A DNA stretch of 64,000 nucleotides from Apostichopus japonicus (GCF_037975245.1 NC_092581.1:9542303-9606302); one strand, 5' to 3'; positions 38,701 to 63,648 are shown, numbered from the stretch's first letter. The notes: a model not told the origin generated them from the letters alone. A program made the numbers and translations.

Positions 38701-38860
38701 ATGGCGGATGCCATGGGTAACAATTAAATCGAATTTTAAGGCTGAAAGAAATTATTCAAGCATTCGTGTTGCTTCTGCCGAAAAAGAGCGTACTGGATTA
38801 CAACTTACACGTCGTGTGGCTCCCAATTGAACAATTTAACTCAAATATAACTCAAATACG
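35701..38860. other. 5' flanking region of gene 2 (duplicon sequence)
   Basis: No gene recognised. 35790-36130, 36290-36690 and 37270-38260 match 16540-16900, 17050-17470 and 18140-18790. 38340-38800 matches 15235-15700. Confidence 0.5.
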
Positions 38861-38939
38861 CTACCAGTAAACTAATTTTGAAAGTCATTTCAGATAAGGA
38901 AACCGTAGATTGCTCTTTGATGAAAACCCACCTTACTAT

Positions 38940-39010
38940 GACCCGGCCGGGTATCGAACCCGGAACCTCCCGATTGCTAAGCCACATTGCTTCAAATGTC
39001 TCCTTTAATG
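38940..39010 (-). mobile_element. tRNA-like SINE head (f), flanked by ~35-bp direct repeats
   Basis: On the minus strand it reads TGGCTTAGCAATCGGGAGG (A-box-like) and GGGTTCGATACCC (B-box). Related direct repeats ACGCTACCAGTAAACTAA... lie at 38868-38906 and 39014-39047. The repeats are long for a target duplication and may be part of the element. Confidence 0.5.
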
Positions 39011-39059
39011 CCAACACGCTACCAGTAAACTAAATTTTCATTTCAGAATGGTAGCGTAA

Positions 39060-39310
39060 AGACAAACAAGAAGCTAAAGCCAGTAAGAGGAAGTGGAAAG
39101 CTTAATTCCCGGGGGCTGGCAAAGCCACACTCTCAGGAGTATCTAGCCATAAAATACCTTCCCGGCGGTTGGGCCGCTCCACGGAAGTAATATTTCCTTT
39201 CGGAGTTATACTCGCATAGCCTTCTAGCACCGGGTCCTTAAATAAGGACCGCTTCCTCTGTCAGAGCCAAAGTCTGTTCCCATTTATAGCTTGTCGAGAG
39301 ATGACTTTAA
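39060..39310. other. GC-rich structured block, unknown
   Basis: A locally GC-rich patch in AT-rich surroundings. It contains a perfect 18-base hairpin GGTCCTTAAATAAGGACC (39233-39250) and TTCCCGGCGGTTGGGCCGC. No open frame. Could be the body of the SINE next to it or a structured RNA gene remnant. Confidence 0.35.
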
Positions 39311-40171
39311 ATTATACTTAGTTAGTCTTCTAAATTGAAAGAGATGTCTCTAAATTATTCTTAGTCTTCATTGTTTTTAATTAACAAATACACGAGGAGA
39401 AGTTTATTAATAAGAGGGTCGAGCAGAAGGGTGTCTTATAAAAACATAAAATTTGAAACAATTAAGTGGTTATAAAGAGGGATGGTATTGGTCTCATCAA
39501 GAAGCTTTTTCGATGGAGATATAACTTTTGGGAAATTAAGGCAAATTAATAATGGCAGTGCTGTGAATAACGTTTGATTAGAAATGTGATATTTAGTGCA
39601 GCTTAAAAAGCAAATACTGCCTTAATTATTAACATGCTGAAATTGTTGTGTTGATTTTATTTATACGGATATGAAGAGGGAGACATTTAAAATTACTTCA
39701 GCAGTGTCGCAATGGTAAATCAACACTTGAAATTTATCACTGTCAAGTATTCCTCATATGCCTTGTAAAGGCTGATATTAATTGGTAGACATCATCAGTA
39801 TTCGGGGGAGAAATCTTTGAAAATAAAAACAATCGTCAACCGAAGGCATTACATTTTGTTGGTTTGATCACCAAATAATATGACATCATTGGCGTGACCA
39901 ATTCAACTATATTACGGCCAGTGTGAAATGATACAATAAAACTGTAGATACCTAGCATTGTTAATGTTGCTTATCAGCATAAAAACCTACCCTGCACCAC
40001 ATGCCGGCACATTATTCCCAACTTTTGTTTTTTCTGCAGTAGTTGTACTCAGCGCCATATTTTCTAAATATATCCAAAACTGATATGAACATGTCCAAGT
40101 AAATGTAACTATATCCAGCGAAATGTCTCTTTCGATGAGATATTAGTGGGTGTAGTAATGCGCTTTCTAGT
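39311..40171. other. AT-rich intergenic, nothing recognised
   Basis: No coding frame, repeat or element ends seen, apart from a stretch near 39895-39925 resembling sequence at 3118-3130 and 17818-17830 (CAATGACG-type duplicon text). Confidence 0.4.
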
Positions 40172-41349
40172 CACTTCGCCCAACAACCATTTCGCCCAAC
40201 TGCCATTTCGCCCAACCAGCCTGGTCATTTCGCCCAACCAGCCTGGTCATTTCGCCCAACCAGCCTGGTCATTTCGCCCAACCTTATTTTTACTAATATT
40301 CAGTCAGAATAATATTACTTTTTCTGTTCCACTAGTTCAATTTGATTTATTTTGGGTTAGGTTACTTCGTAATAGGTAAATAAAAAAGTGAGGTCCGCTC
40401 GATATCGATCGGAGTCTGAGCAGTTATTTCGGGTATAATGGGAGGATTACACTACTTTAGGCGTTTACGCATACAATGGAAGTTATATTATTATACAGTG
40501 GCGTAGGAAGATACTTTTGAGTGGGGGGGCTGAAGACTGATGGCCGGCCTGGGGGAGGGGTCTAAGGGGAGGGGGTGTCCCCCTCCCCTTTGGAATTTTT
40601 TGCATTTCCAGGTAGCCTCAGCTGCAATTTGGTGCAATATAGCACACTTCAACACCCACTCCATTTTGTAAACTTAATTTTGTATTTTCACCAGGCCTTA
40701 GATGCAATTTGGTGCTCCAAATGAGATTTTTTTTCTCATTTGGAAATGAAAAAGGGGTTTTCTGACTTGCGAAGCGGGGGGGCGGAATGATACTTCCGCC
40801 CCTCCACGTTTTTCACTGGGGGGGCTGGCGCCCCCCCAGCCCCCCCGGTTCCTACGCCCTTGTTATTATACAAACACAGGGGAATCGGTCTTCATGAAAA
40901 CCTATCAAACCTAACCCCTAAAACACTGATCCATCCTACTGACTAACAATTCCCGAACGTTTCCTTATTAAATTGAGAAAAATATATAAAACCCGTCCGT
41001 TTTATTGAATTACTATATTTAATCAATGTAACCACTTTATCAATGTAACCACATATGTAATCACATACTTATGTAATCAATTTAACCACGACTTCAAGTT
41101 TCTTAATACTCTGTTCGTATCCCGTAACGTTAACAATTCCCTAACGTTTACTTTTGTAATATCATATTTAATCGAGGTTGGGCGAAATGACCAGACTGGT
41201 TGGGCGAAATGACCAGGCTGGTTGGGCGAAATGACCAGGCTGGTTGGGCGAAATGACCAGGCTGGTTGGGCGAAATGACCAGGCTGGTTGGGCGAAATGG
41301 TAAGGTTGGGCGAAATGGCAGTTGGGCGAAATGGTTGTTGGGCGAAGTG
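40172..41349. mobile_element. Foldback DNA element with tandem 22-bp monomers inside its inverted repeats
   Basis: The outer 46 bases (from CACTTCGCCCAACAACC at 40172) recur as an exact reverse complement at the right end (finishing CGAAGTG at 41349). Inside each end lies an array of a 22-bp unit, CAGCCTGGTCATTTCGCCC..., three copies on the left and five on the right in mirror orientation. Imperfect 10-bp direct repeats flank it (GCTTTCTAGT at 40162-40171, GCTTCCTAGT at 41354-41363), compatible with a Mutator- or hAT-like 8-10 bp duplication. The centre is non-coding and carries a nested hAT MITE. Confidence 0.75.
40496..40862. mobile_element. hAT-type MITE, copy B (367 bp), nested in the foldback element
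   Basis: Ends CAGTGGCGTAGGAAG and TTCCTACGCCCTTG, flanked by the perfect 8-bp duplication TTATTATA (40488-40495 and 40863-40870). Same family as 8009-8376. Confidence 0.9.
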
Positions 41350-41488
41350 TCCTGCTTCCTAGTAATGCTACGTGAGAGAGAATCAGTTTTTTTTTCAAAA
41401 TGTCATTCGGTTTTGTTCCCTTTTGTGAAGATGACTCAAATTGCATATAACTCTTATGCATATTTTAGTGTTGTTATGGTTTAAATAA

Positions 41489-41490
<2 letters not shown>

Positions 41491-41570
<80 letters not shown>
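41491..41570. repeat. (TA)n microsatellite
   Basis: Pure TA tract next to a tRNA-like SINE fragment. Confidence 0.95.
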
Positions 41571-41574
<4 letters not shown>

Positions 41575-41615
41575 GAAAATCGTAATGAGTTGGAAAATCA
41601 AGAACAGTGAAAAAA

Positions 41616-41700
41616 CCCTAACCACTAGGCTATGGACGCTGATTGTATGTCCAGAGGTTCGAAACCGGTAAGGAAGGTCGTAATTCCACTGTAGGCGTTT
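41616..41700 (+). mobile_element. tRNA-like SINE fragment (second copy)
   Basis: CTAACCACTAGGCTATGGAC and GGTTCGAAACCGGTAAG. Homologous to 9790-9880. Confidence 0.45.
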
Positions 41701-41737
41701 GTCACCTGTATCGAACAATACTAGTTCTGTTTTTGGT

Positions 41738-41740
<3 letters not shown>

Positions 41741-41822
<82 letters not shown>
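41741..41822. repeat. (TA)n microsatellite
   Basis: TA tract at the border of the inverted duplicon block that follows. Confidence 0.95.
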
Positions 41823-41824
41823 GC

Positions 41825-42620
41825 ATTGTAGGTTATGCCTATTTTATCGTACGATGGTGTATGTAGTTTGGTAGAAGGCTACATCGTCTTTCATTGAAAA
41901 GCAGCCAACCAAATTATTCTTTTTTACGCGTATTTCATATTTAGAATATATCTTTTAGACGGGTTTTATTCTTTATTCTTTGATTCACTGCTTGAAACTT
42001 CAAATGGTGTAGTAGCAGTTGTTGCCTGGGATACGTATATTATGCATTCAAGGTCAAACTCTATTGAACGGTAATACCATTAGCACTAGTCATCTTACGC
42101 GATCTTTCCTATTTAGGTATTGTCTTTTCACTGCTTCATACTTTGTTAGATTCTTTTGTGCCTTGTTTTCAATAGAAGATTTTGGCTTATATCGTTTCTA
42201 CGTAGTTGTAGCCTAGGATACATTTTTTGTTATGCATTTACTAACTTAGTTCAAACTCACTGAAGAGTAGGCCTAGTACAATTGCCATAGTCGTATGGGA
42301 AGCCGATATTGAGCTGACAATTGTTCTACGTTTATTTTAAGCGTGAATTGTCTGTTGTTCACTCTATCTAACAAAGAGGAACGAAATATCATATATTGTT
42401 CACTTCGACAACTTTTTTTTTCAAAATCAGTCTGCGTAACCTTTATTATTCTTTTCTCCTAAGTGTTGTTACATATTGAAGAGTGCATAGAACTTGCGGG
42501 TGAATATGAGTTATATGAGAATCACACAATTCGTGTTTGCCTTAACCTAATATGGTCTCAAGTCTCAAGTATGACTTTAAGCAGAATTTTATTCCTGATA
42601 TGTCATTCTCGAAGTAATCT
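41825..42620 (+). repeat. Inverted copy of the MS4A upstream block, with a piece of intron 2
   Basis: 41825-42370 matches the reverse complement of 16540-16900 and 35790-36130. Around 42500-42560 (GAATATGAGTTATATGAGAATCAC) it matches reversed intron 2 of gene 2 near 33360-33420, so it is a rearranged relic of a further paralog. It lies 5' of gene 3 in the same relative orientation as in genes 1 and 2. An internal ~165-bp tandem repeat (42010-42090 and 42175-42300) is present. Confidence 0.65.
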
Positions 42621-43689
42621 GAAAACTTTGAGTGACAGTAATGTTTCTACACTAGTCTGGTCGAGATATGTATTTATCTCTGGAATGCTCTTTTAAGGCT
42701 AAATTGATGATGACTTAGGCTCCTCGGTGCATCCTGAAAGTTAAAATGTGTTTCCATTGTTTTATAAACTCAACAAAACTATGTTCTGTTGACATCGTAT
42801 AAACAATAAGGGGCTCTGTGTTTAATGTTGCCCTTCTCCTTCTCATCAGATGTTTAAAGGAATATTCCGGCAGATGAACTTAATTACGTAAAGTGGAATG
42901 GACTAAAATAGTCTCCAGGTTGAAACCATTATATCATAGCAATTTGTGTCGCAAAGATATGATTTTTTAATATATTTACAATTTTGGAAATGCATCAGGC
43001 AAGACAGGAGATAATGGTGTCACCGTGGCAATTGAGCTATAAATACGTTTGGTTACTTTATCAGATTCAAATAATTTAGCCACATAGTGAAAAAATATAT
43101 CGACAAAAGAATTGTATTTTGATGAAGTAAATAAAACAAAAGTTTAGATTTAGCAACATTATCTCCAGTTATAGAGACAAGACATTGAAATGCAGTGTTC
43201 AACTGAAACTGTGAATGTTTGATAATTCCACACTATAGAGTGTTACATTGCTTGCCACCTTAAACTACAATAAAAGTAAAGAAAACGGGGCACCCCTTCG
43301 GGACAATTGTTAGGTATTTTCCTTTTAAATTATTATGAAATTGTAACATTCTGAGATGAAAATTAATGATTATTTAGTGCTTTGTATGAACGACAGACTA
43401 AATCAAAAATTACCGTGAGTTTTTCGCAGGATAATGCTCTCACGGGGGTATAACCTATGGCTGGATGCACGTATAAACTGGAAGTTATACCTCCGTTTAT
43501 GTATTATCTTGCGCACGGTTAATCGTTGGTTAACTCCTAATTAATACTATGGGATATATAAATAGTTCTATCGACAGACAAAAGGATGTACTAAGCGTCA
43601 TGTATTTTAGATGTATTCTTCTTCAACAAGGTATCACTTCAGCAAATGTGCTTATTAATTAAAAGGACTGGCTGGGTTTTAGTATTTAT
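42621..43689. other. AT-rich intergenic, nothing recognised
   Basis: No gene, repeat family or element end could be identified. Confidence 0.4.
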
Positions 43690-44260
43690 TGGTTAACTTG
43701 AATTACTCCTGAATTTGTTTGTCGATAGGAAACAGAGGCATGTAATCAGTGATTAGCAGGAGGTTTGTAATGGTGTTCCACAAGGCTCAGTCTTAACTAC
43801 CTTTTCGTTCATTGTTAAAATTGTATGCTCTTCATACTAATATGCTTTGTAGAATCAATAAACTTGCTGTCGACATCAAAATTGTATGCAAAAAACATGT
43901 ATTGAAAAGGTAGGGATACACATTCCCAAAAAGAGATTATTTAAGGTTTTAAGTAGTCTCCGCAGTGGCAAATGGTTCTCAATGTTATAGTAAGTGCGAG
44001 GTGCAGGTATAATCCTGTTAAGATAGTCTCCATGCCGAATTAGTTATCAGGATGTTTTTGTAAAATGGATCTAGGTGGTTATATTGATGTAATAATGCTG
44101 CATAACAGTACAGTTCTTTGTATGATTAAGGGAATTTTTGAAATGTTTCGGAAAAGAAATTGTTCCCAGATTATTTAGACTTAAATATCATATTCGAGCT
44201 TGGGGTCTTTACCATTATAAAGACAAGATTGGTTTAATATGTACTCATATGACCAAAAAC
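43690..44260 (+). pseudogene. Decayed LINE reverse transcriptase fragment
   Basis: Plus-strand frames, with stops and frame changes, contain CNGVPQGSVLTTFSFIVK, a YADD-like LAVDIKIV and W-F-S-M-L-Y-S-K-C-E-V, in the spacing expected of RT motifs. They are followed by IVPRLFRLKYHIRAWGLYHY, resembling the conserved P-x-L-x-x-L-x-Y-x-x-R-x-x-x-L-x-L near the RT C-terminus of such elements. Old relic. Confidence 0.6.
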
Positions 44261-44404
44261 GCTGTTGAGGGTACTCTGTTGGGGTTTTTTCATTACAAGC
44301 ATGCAGCCAACCGAATCACTAGTCTCCTTAATCAATTGTTCACCTTATATGGTTGGCTCATTGTTTTCTTGTTGGCAGTTTCAATAGGCTATCTATATTC
44401 CTAA

Positions 44405-45496
44405 TTGTCAATATACCGTTTTTGTTTTCCATATGCTACGGTATTTCTCTTTTGGTGGTCATGTTATGCATTGTGAGCACACTTTAGATTTTACGAATGC
44501 TTCAGAGATTACGTATGATACGTCTCGTTTGATAGAGCTGATATTGGATGATATATGTGCTGTGAATAGTTGTGGTAAGTAACTGTAATTTGTTTATTAC
44601 CAATAAACAAGAAACGAAATTTCAAAAATGTGTTCATTTATAGAAATACTTCCAAACCGAGAAACGTTTAGAAAAGACAAACTGTGTGATAGGACTAAAC
44701 CTGTGTCAACAAAATATATATATATATTCTGCACTGTTTCTTTAAAATCTACACATATTGTTTATTTTCGTCTTTGTCCATTACGAATCTCAGCAATCAG
44801 GCAATAGTTGATATGTACTATAAGCAAATGATTGGCATTATGGCCTTGTTGTACTGACGAAATCATATTGCACAGCATATATCTAGCAATATAAGAAAGG
44901 GCAGTGTAATGTCGTGATTTCTTCTAGGCGATATTGCGCGATGGTATCATGTAAATTTCAGTAGCAACGGTAAAGGTATTAGGTAAATGATTGTTTAGAA
45001 GGTATGCTATATGACGTTACAATTGTCAGGTGAATCAAGCGCGTTGCTTTGTGAAAGTTCCAGTATCATGCATCGGATTTCTTTCGAAAGATTATTGTTG
45101 AATAAACAGCCGGGACCCTTAATTTGGGAAATAACGGTCAGGGGACAGCCGAGTCCATAATTGCTTAAAATCTAGGGTCTTTTTGCCTCCCGAAATTTAT
45201 TAAAAAACAGTTTTTGCAAAGCTTACGTGGAACTAACGATTTGCAGCAAGTACAATAACAGTCAGGTCGTACAACCAATGAAAGAAGTTTGGCCTAACAC
45301 TGGAAAACCAATAGGCTAGGCTACAACAAAGAATCATCGTCGGGAATTAAGCATGATACATATGCCAACCCCACTTACTTGCCCTGATTATCTGAGCTTA
45401 CAGCATTTTTGAAGATATACATATGGGCATTTCATTATGTCCGAGTACACCAGATTTACTAAAGTTATTTTGTAGGTTTGCATACCTATGAGTACA
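44405..45496. other. Intergenic, nothing recognised
   Basis: AT-rich with a short (TA)n near 44717. No frames or element ends seen. Confidence 0.4.
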
Positions 45497-46130
45497 CAGG
45501 GGCGTAGCGAGCGGGGGGTTGTGGGGGGTGTCACACCCCCCCAATAATTTGGTCGCTGTCGGCAAATTTTGGGTCTGTCGGCAAAAGGAGAAAAGGTGAA
45601 GAGAGCGGAAGGGGAAGAAAGAAGGAAAGCTGAATAGAAAAAAGAGAACGGGAGCTTCTTCCGTGCCAAATTTGACTTAAAATATGCACCAGATTGCATC
45701 TAAGGACGTTCAAACTAATTTTTCCAAAGGGGAGGGGGAAACCCCCTCCCCTTAGACCCCTCCCCCATTTCAGTCACCACTTCCAGATCCGTCGGCAAAT
45801 CAAATTTGACTTAAAATATACATCAGATTGCATCTAAGGACGTTTCAAAACTAAAAATTAGACCCCTCCCCCATTTCAGTCACCACTTCCAGATCCGTCG
45901 GCAAATCAAATTTAATTTAAAATATGCACCAGATTGCATCTAAGGACGTTTCAAAACTAAAAAATTGCCAAAAGGGAGGGGGACACCCCTTCCTCTTAGA
46001 CCCCTCCCCCATTTCAGTCACCACTTCCAGATCCGTCGGCAAATCAAATTTGACTTAAAATATACACCAGATTGCATCTAAGGACGTTTCAAACTAAAAA
46101 TTTTCCAAAAACCCCTTCGCTACGCCCCTG
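45497..46130. mobile_element. hAT-like MITE with internal ~115-bp tandem repeats
   Basis: The ends CAGGGGCGTAGCGA and TCGCTACGCCCCTG form a perfect 14-bp inverted repeat. Inside, a unit containing AGATTGCATCTAAGGACGTT and CAGTCACCACTTCCAGATCC is repeated about four times. No convincing 8-bp target duplication is seen, so flanks may have changed. Confidence 0.7.
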
Positions 46131-46542
46131 TTACTCAGTAGGCCTAATTAAGTTTTGTACAGACCTTCTCTCATGAGTTGCTTTGTGAACACTGACAATT
46201 GTAAGACTTTCAAGATATGGACTCGTAGACCATCTCGGACATGACTGATCAACAAATACACGGCACCTACAAGTCAAGGTATTCTTGTTATTAAAATATA
46301 AGATAGTATGGGATATGGGAGGGATTGTAACAGCTTTATCCAAAATTGGTTGAAGGTTAAAAGTTGGAAAAAAAGGAATATTCATGAGTCAATAGCAGGT
46401 TACTGGAAAATTTCATTGACTTTCAGTATATTGTATACATGATGTACTTTGTCAGTAGTGTCCTTGAAACATGGTAAATGACACTGTACCATGTGCGTCA
46501 AATACCGTCTATGGTTTCTTGTGATACCAGGTCGAGGACGAA
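46131..46542. other. Upstream region of gene 3
   Basis: No gene or element recognised between the MITE and the promoter candidate. Confidence 0.4.
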
Positions 46543-46597
46543 TATAAAGAGATCACGTTGGACAGTTGAGTGTGCAGTCGCATCTTTAGAGCTATTG
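46543..46597 (+). promoter_or_regulatory. Candidate TATA box and 5' non-coding exon of gene 3
   Basis: TATAAAG at 46543 is followed ~30 bases on by a plausible start region (GACAGTTGAG), and a splice donor GTGAGT follows at 46598. The next acceptor in range is TTTGTATTTAAAG at 47275, just five bases before the gene 3 ATG. The layout fits a short untranslated first exon. Not proven. Confidence 0.45.
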
Positions 46598-47275
46598 GTG
46601 AGTATACGGTTGAGTGGCGTTATCGCTTTTCTATTATTCTATCAGATGGGTTAAAATGACTGTGGTTCTCTTACCGTTTAATGGTTATGTACATTTGATT
46701 GAATACGTAACGTCTCGATCATTTCGTGAAGATGAGATCAGGTTGAGTTTATAGTCTGCGGATTTTATATTAATTAGACAGGGTTAGGAGATGGTATGAA
46801 CGATAGAGATGCAAAGGAAAACATGTTGAAGGAGAGGATAGCAGTTTCCTGAAAGAGTCGTTTTTTTTTGAAAATGTCTTGTACTTTTGTCACATCGAAT
46901 GTCGTTTGAGGTCCTCTCATGTATCCTCAAATTCTCTTCTTTCCTCAGAGCAGTTATGTGTTGCTGGGTTATTCGTTACTTCCAGGAAAGACCCTTTTTG
47001 ATAAAAAACGTTTTAAATATATAATAAACTTTGAATTTGTTCATAACTCCTATAAATATAACACTTAAACCTGAGAGTAATGCATCTTTTTGAAGAAAAT
47101 TAAAGATTGTAACAGTCAAAAATAGAGTGCACAAGGACAGTGCGTTTAAGATTCCACGAACTGTCCAAATAAAACTCCTAGCAGTATTTTAAAACCTATT
47201 TATACCAGTTCCTTGCATACTATTGCTATGAGTTACGTATGGTTACAATAAATCATCTTTTTTTTGTATTTAAAG

Positions 47276-60278
<13,003 letters not shown>

Positions 60279-60292
60279 TCTGGGTAGAGCAA

Positions 60293-60298
60293 AATAAA
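60293..60298 (+). terminator. Poly(A) signal candidate
   Basis: AATAAA 15 bases after the gene 3 stop. A second AATAAA lies at 60474-60479. Confidence 0.45.
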
Positions 60299-60299
60299 A

Positions 60300-63029
60300 C
60301 GCAGAAATTAACTCGTTTACATTTTTTTAAAGTATAAATATATTTTGGTAGTATGGTCGATGGTCCTATGGATTTCTTTACTGGTTTTCGTTGTTCAATG
60401 TCATATAACAACCTCTGCAAATGAAAGTTACAGATGTGTTTCGCTTAAATTTAGAATTGATTGGTTTAATTTTAATAAAAGACTATCTCACGTTGTTATC
60501 TATACCTATTTTCAATATTTTCTTTCATTACAGCAAGGATATTCTTTGTGAAATAGCTGCTGTGTTACATTAATAAGCTTGTCAGTTACATTCCACCGTG
60601 CATTCAAATTCACGATATGTCAGCAAGGCTAAGTAAGAAATCAATTAATGATTTTTTCGTTCCTTTAAATTATCACGCTTGACCAATAGTAGCATAGCCG
60701 CAGCGGTACATGAAACGACTTCTTAGTCTATTTTACAAGGGTAAGATCACTTTAGACACATACGGTTTTATTTTAAAATAATCAGAATGTAAGTTGACAG
60801 GCTTACTAATTGCATTGGAGCTTCTCCTCCGTTTTACCTTTGGTGTTACAGTTTCGTAAACACCACAGATATTTTATAAAAGAATTTTCATACACGAAGT
60901 GAGGTATATGTCTGTGGAAACTTTTGACTATGGTTGTATGTTAAATGGAACACATTTTCTGAAAGATCAATACGACTTCTAGTTACAATAAGGGAAAGTA
61001 GAATCCGCCTGACAATATGCATGACCATATAAAGTATACACAAGAAGCTGTGGTTAGTTTTGTTTTAGTTTTTGATCTCCAAATAATATTATTTACACAG
61101 CTCTGGGTAGATTACGTTTGTTTTATTTGCGCTTTGCTGTTTTCTTTTGTTTTTATACAACGTTAGTAATTACGTATTAGGTTGTGGTTATTTGCGTATC
61201 TGTAGTGGTGGCGCAAAAGGGGGCATTGAAGCATTTCCCCCTCCCAATCGCGATGCTGCCCCTAGTTTTCCTAGTAATACACGCTTTGTAACGGATCTCA
61301 GTTGTTAGCAAGTGGTTCTTGTGTATATCTTTGACTCATGTATTGTAATTCTGATTTGATGTTGGGCCTTCGGGCTTTACTTTTGGTGTTTTGGTAAGAG
61401 ATCTAAACATAACAAATCAATAAACAGAATCAATCATTTAAAATCAGTCTTATTTATTCTTTTAGTCTTTGACAGCAAATTTTTGGATACCCAATTACCC
61501 AGACAGCTACGACACGGTATACGAAATTATTTAACAATCTTCTCAGAACGTCAATATGAATCATGGTAACTCAAGTTGTGGATAATGTGATCACACATGT
61601 TATTAATAGTCAAATCTGTACAGGAGTGACAGTATTTCTTTCTCTCTTATTTTTTTCTCTCTCTCTCACTTGTTTAATATGTTGGAGTCACTAGCTAGCT
61701 TGATAAACAACTTTTGTTTTTGTTTTCTGTATTTTACATCGTAACTACCTACTAATATTTATATACCAGACACTTGTATTTATTGTTGTGGATATGGATT
61801 GAATTGAATTCAACTGTCAAATGTTCAACCTGATCACAGCTATCTGTTTGAACTTTCATACCTGCTATTCAGCATTGTGATCTCATAGCAATAATGTTCT
61901 GGAGAGCCATTCATAGGGTCAGTTAAATCCATCCCTTAATTGCCTTGAAAGAAAAGGTTACTTGATGTAAGGGTCTTTTCCACATTACTTCTTAGAACTT
62001 AGAATTCACTTAACATATAAATCAACCATTTACCATTGCTCCATCAGTCTATTTATGTTGTGGCCTCAGTCGATGTTTTGTCTTTATATCATAATCTGAA
62101 CTGTTTGTAACTGGAAGAAGACGGTCAGTTTATTTGTTTCCTTTAAATAGCCTGCATCATGTCCAAATAATTAATTTTCGCTTTTGCAAATGAGAATGCG
62201 TCTTTTGCAAGATCAGGCTTTTTAGTTTGACACCCATAACGTAAGTTTTGTGAGCGTTGCGAATTGGTTGATCTCCATTTGCTACTGGATAGTAAGCAAA
62301 CCAAGACAGAGACTAGGCAATATGTGCGCAGAGTCAATATATAGAAATGTACTTTTATATAGATCCAACACCCAACTACCATCCCACTCCCTCTCTCTCT
62401 CTCTATTTTAAAATATCGTTGCTCGAAAAGCTGAACATTTTCGAAACACAACATATTTGTTGATCAGTATTTACTGAAAAATGCCATAACCTGATGCACC
62501 AGTCATTAACAGCACAGTCAAGCTCCAAGGCAAGCTGTATTCTCCCTCTACCCTACGCTATCGGCTATCACTATCGGAAATCGCTATCGCATAAACGCTA
62601 TCGGCAGGCCCTTAGCAAACATTTTCTTTCATATATCTCAATATGTAATAGCCTATATCTTTTCGAAAACTTTATCTAATTAGAAAAGTAGGCGGTACCG
62701 GTAATTACCCAACATGAATGATGAAGAGAAGTAAACATCATTGCAGGATTTGACTGGACATAATATCAACAAAACAAAGAAACTTTCAACAAATATATTT
62801 TGTTCGCGTTGTTACTGGATGGTTTGAGTAAAAGCATACAACAAATTTAGTACGTACCAAGGTAGAGAGTAAATGGAAAGATATCTTTGTTTTATGTGTA
62901 ACTCTCGTTCAATCACCTTCTTTCACCAATATGTACAGTTCTAATTGTTAGGGTCAAATTAATTACTGCAATTACTTTGACAGTTAACGTAACTTTAGAT
63001 ACAGGATACATACCATAATAAACAAGTAC
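60300..63029. other. Intergenic downstream of gene 3
   Basis: No gene recognised. 61205-61270 has a G-rich/C-rich hAT-like scrap. 61640-61670 is a CT-rich tract. Several short frames have no recognisable domain. Confidence 0.4.
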
Positions 63030-63117
63030 CTGACTAAGTACCAGGGAAAGGTTTCGTCTGTAGATCTTATGGTAGCGTCTTGCGAAGACGTGGGGATCCT
63101 CGCGAATGTCACCGATG
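63030..63117 (-). CDS. Candidate internal exon of an unknown gene
   Basis: Minus strand: a strong acceptor (GTTTTTTTGGTTCCCTAG) is followed by 88 bases with an open frame, I-G-D-I-R-E-D-P-H-V-F-A-R-R-Y-H-K-I-Y-R, ending CTTAGTCAG before GTACTT, a weak donor. Composition is less AT-biased than the surroundings. Family not recognised; may be chance. Confidence 0.3.
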
Positions 63118-63158
63118 CTAGGGAACCAAAAAAACACGCGTGTTCAATTAGTCATTGA

Positions 63159-63363
<205 letters not shown>

Positions 63364-63368
63364 TATAT

Positions 63369-63634
63369 CATACCTTAGGTTATCATACCTTAGGTCGACA
63401 GTTTATGGTAAAAAAGCGACCTTAGGTCGACAGTGTACCTTAGGTCGACATTTCAGTGTCCACCTAATGTATTTACTACCATTTTAAGAAATAGCTTTAT
63501 AATGTTCTCCGTCCTATAAAACGTTCATTTACAAGTTTTGGTTAGGGTCGGTTCAGGGTAAAGGTTAGAAAAAAGGGTTAGGGTTAGATTGAATTTAGTG
63601 TGTAAGTCAATGTAAATGTCGACCTAAGGTATCA
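63369..63634. mobile_element. Small element with ATACCTTAGGTCGACA inverted ends
   Basis: The left end carries repeated (A)TACCTTAGGTCGACA units (63371, 63386, 63416, 63437), and the right end carries the reverse complement TGTCGACCTAAGGTAT (63617-63632). Between them is a short run of GGTTAGGGT-type telomere-like sequence (63540-63590). No coding capacity. Flanked by (TA)n on both sides. Confidence 0.55.
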
Positions 63635-63648
63635 TTTAGAGTTACATT

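Noticed and set aside
38940-39010. A genuine tRNA gene
   Set aside because: A- and B-box-like sequences are present, but I could not close a proper acceptor stem, and the segment lies in a repeat context. Called a SINE head instead.
40172-41349. CRISPR array from the regular 22-bp repeats
   Set aside because: The repeats are directly head to tail without unique spacers, mirror each other at two ends, and the genome is eukaryotic.
44138-44404. An 88-residue membrane protein gene
   Set aside because: The first part resembles the C-terminus of a reverse transcriptase following other RT motifs upstream. The hydrophobic end is likely chance.
63540-63590. Interstitial telomere
   Set aside because: Only two or three TTAGGG-like units among degenerate sequence; too few to call.
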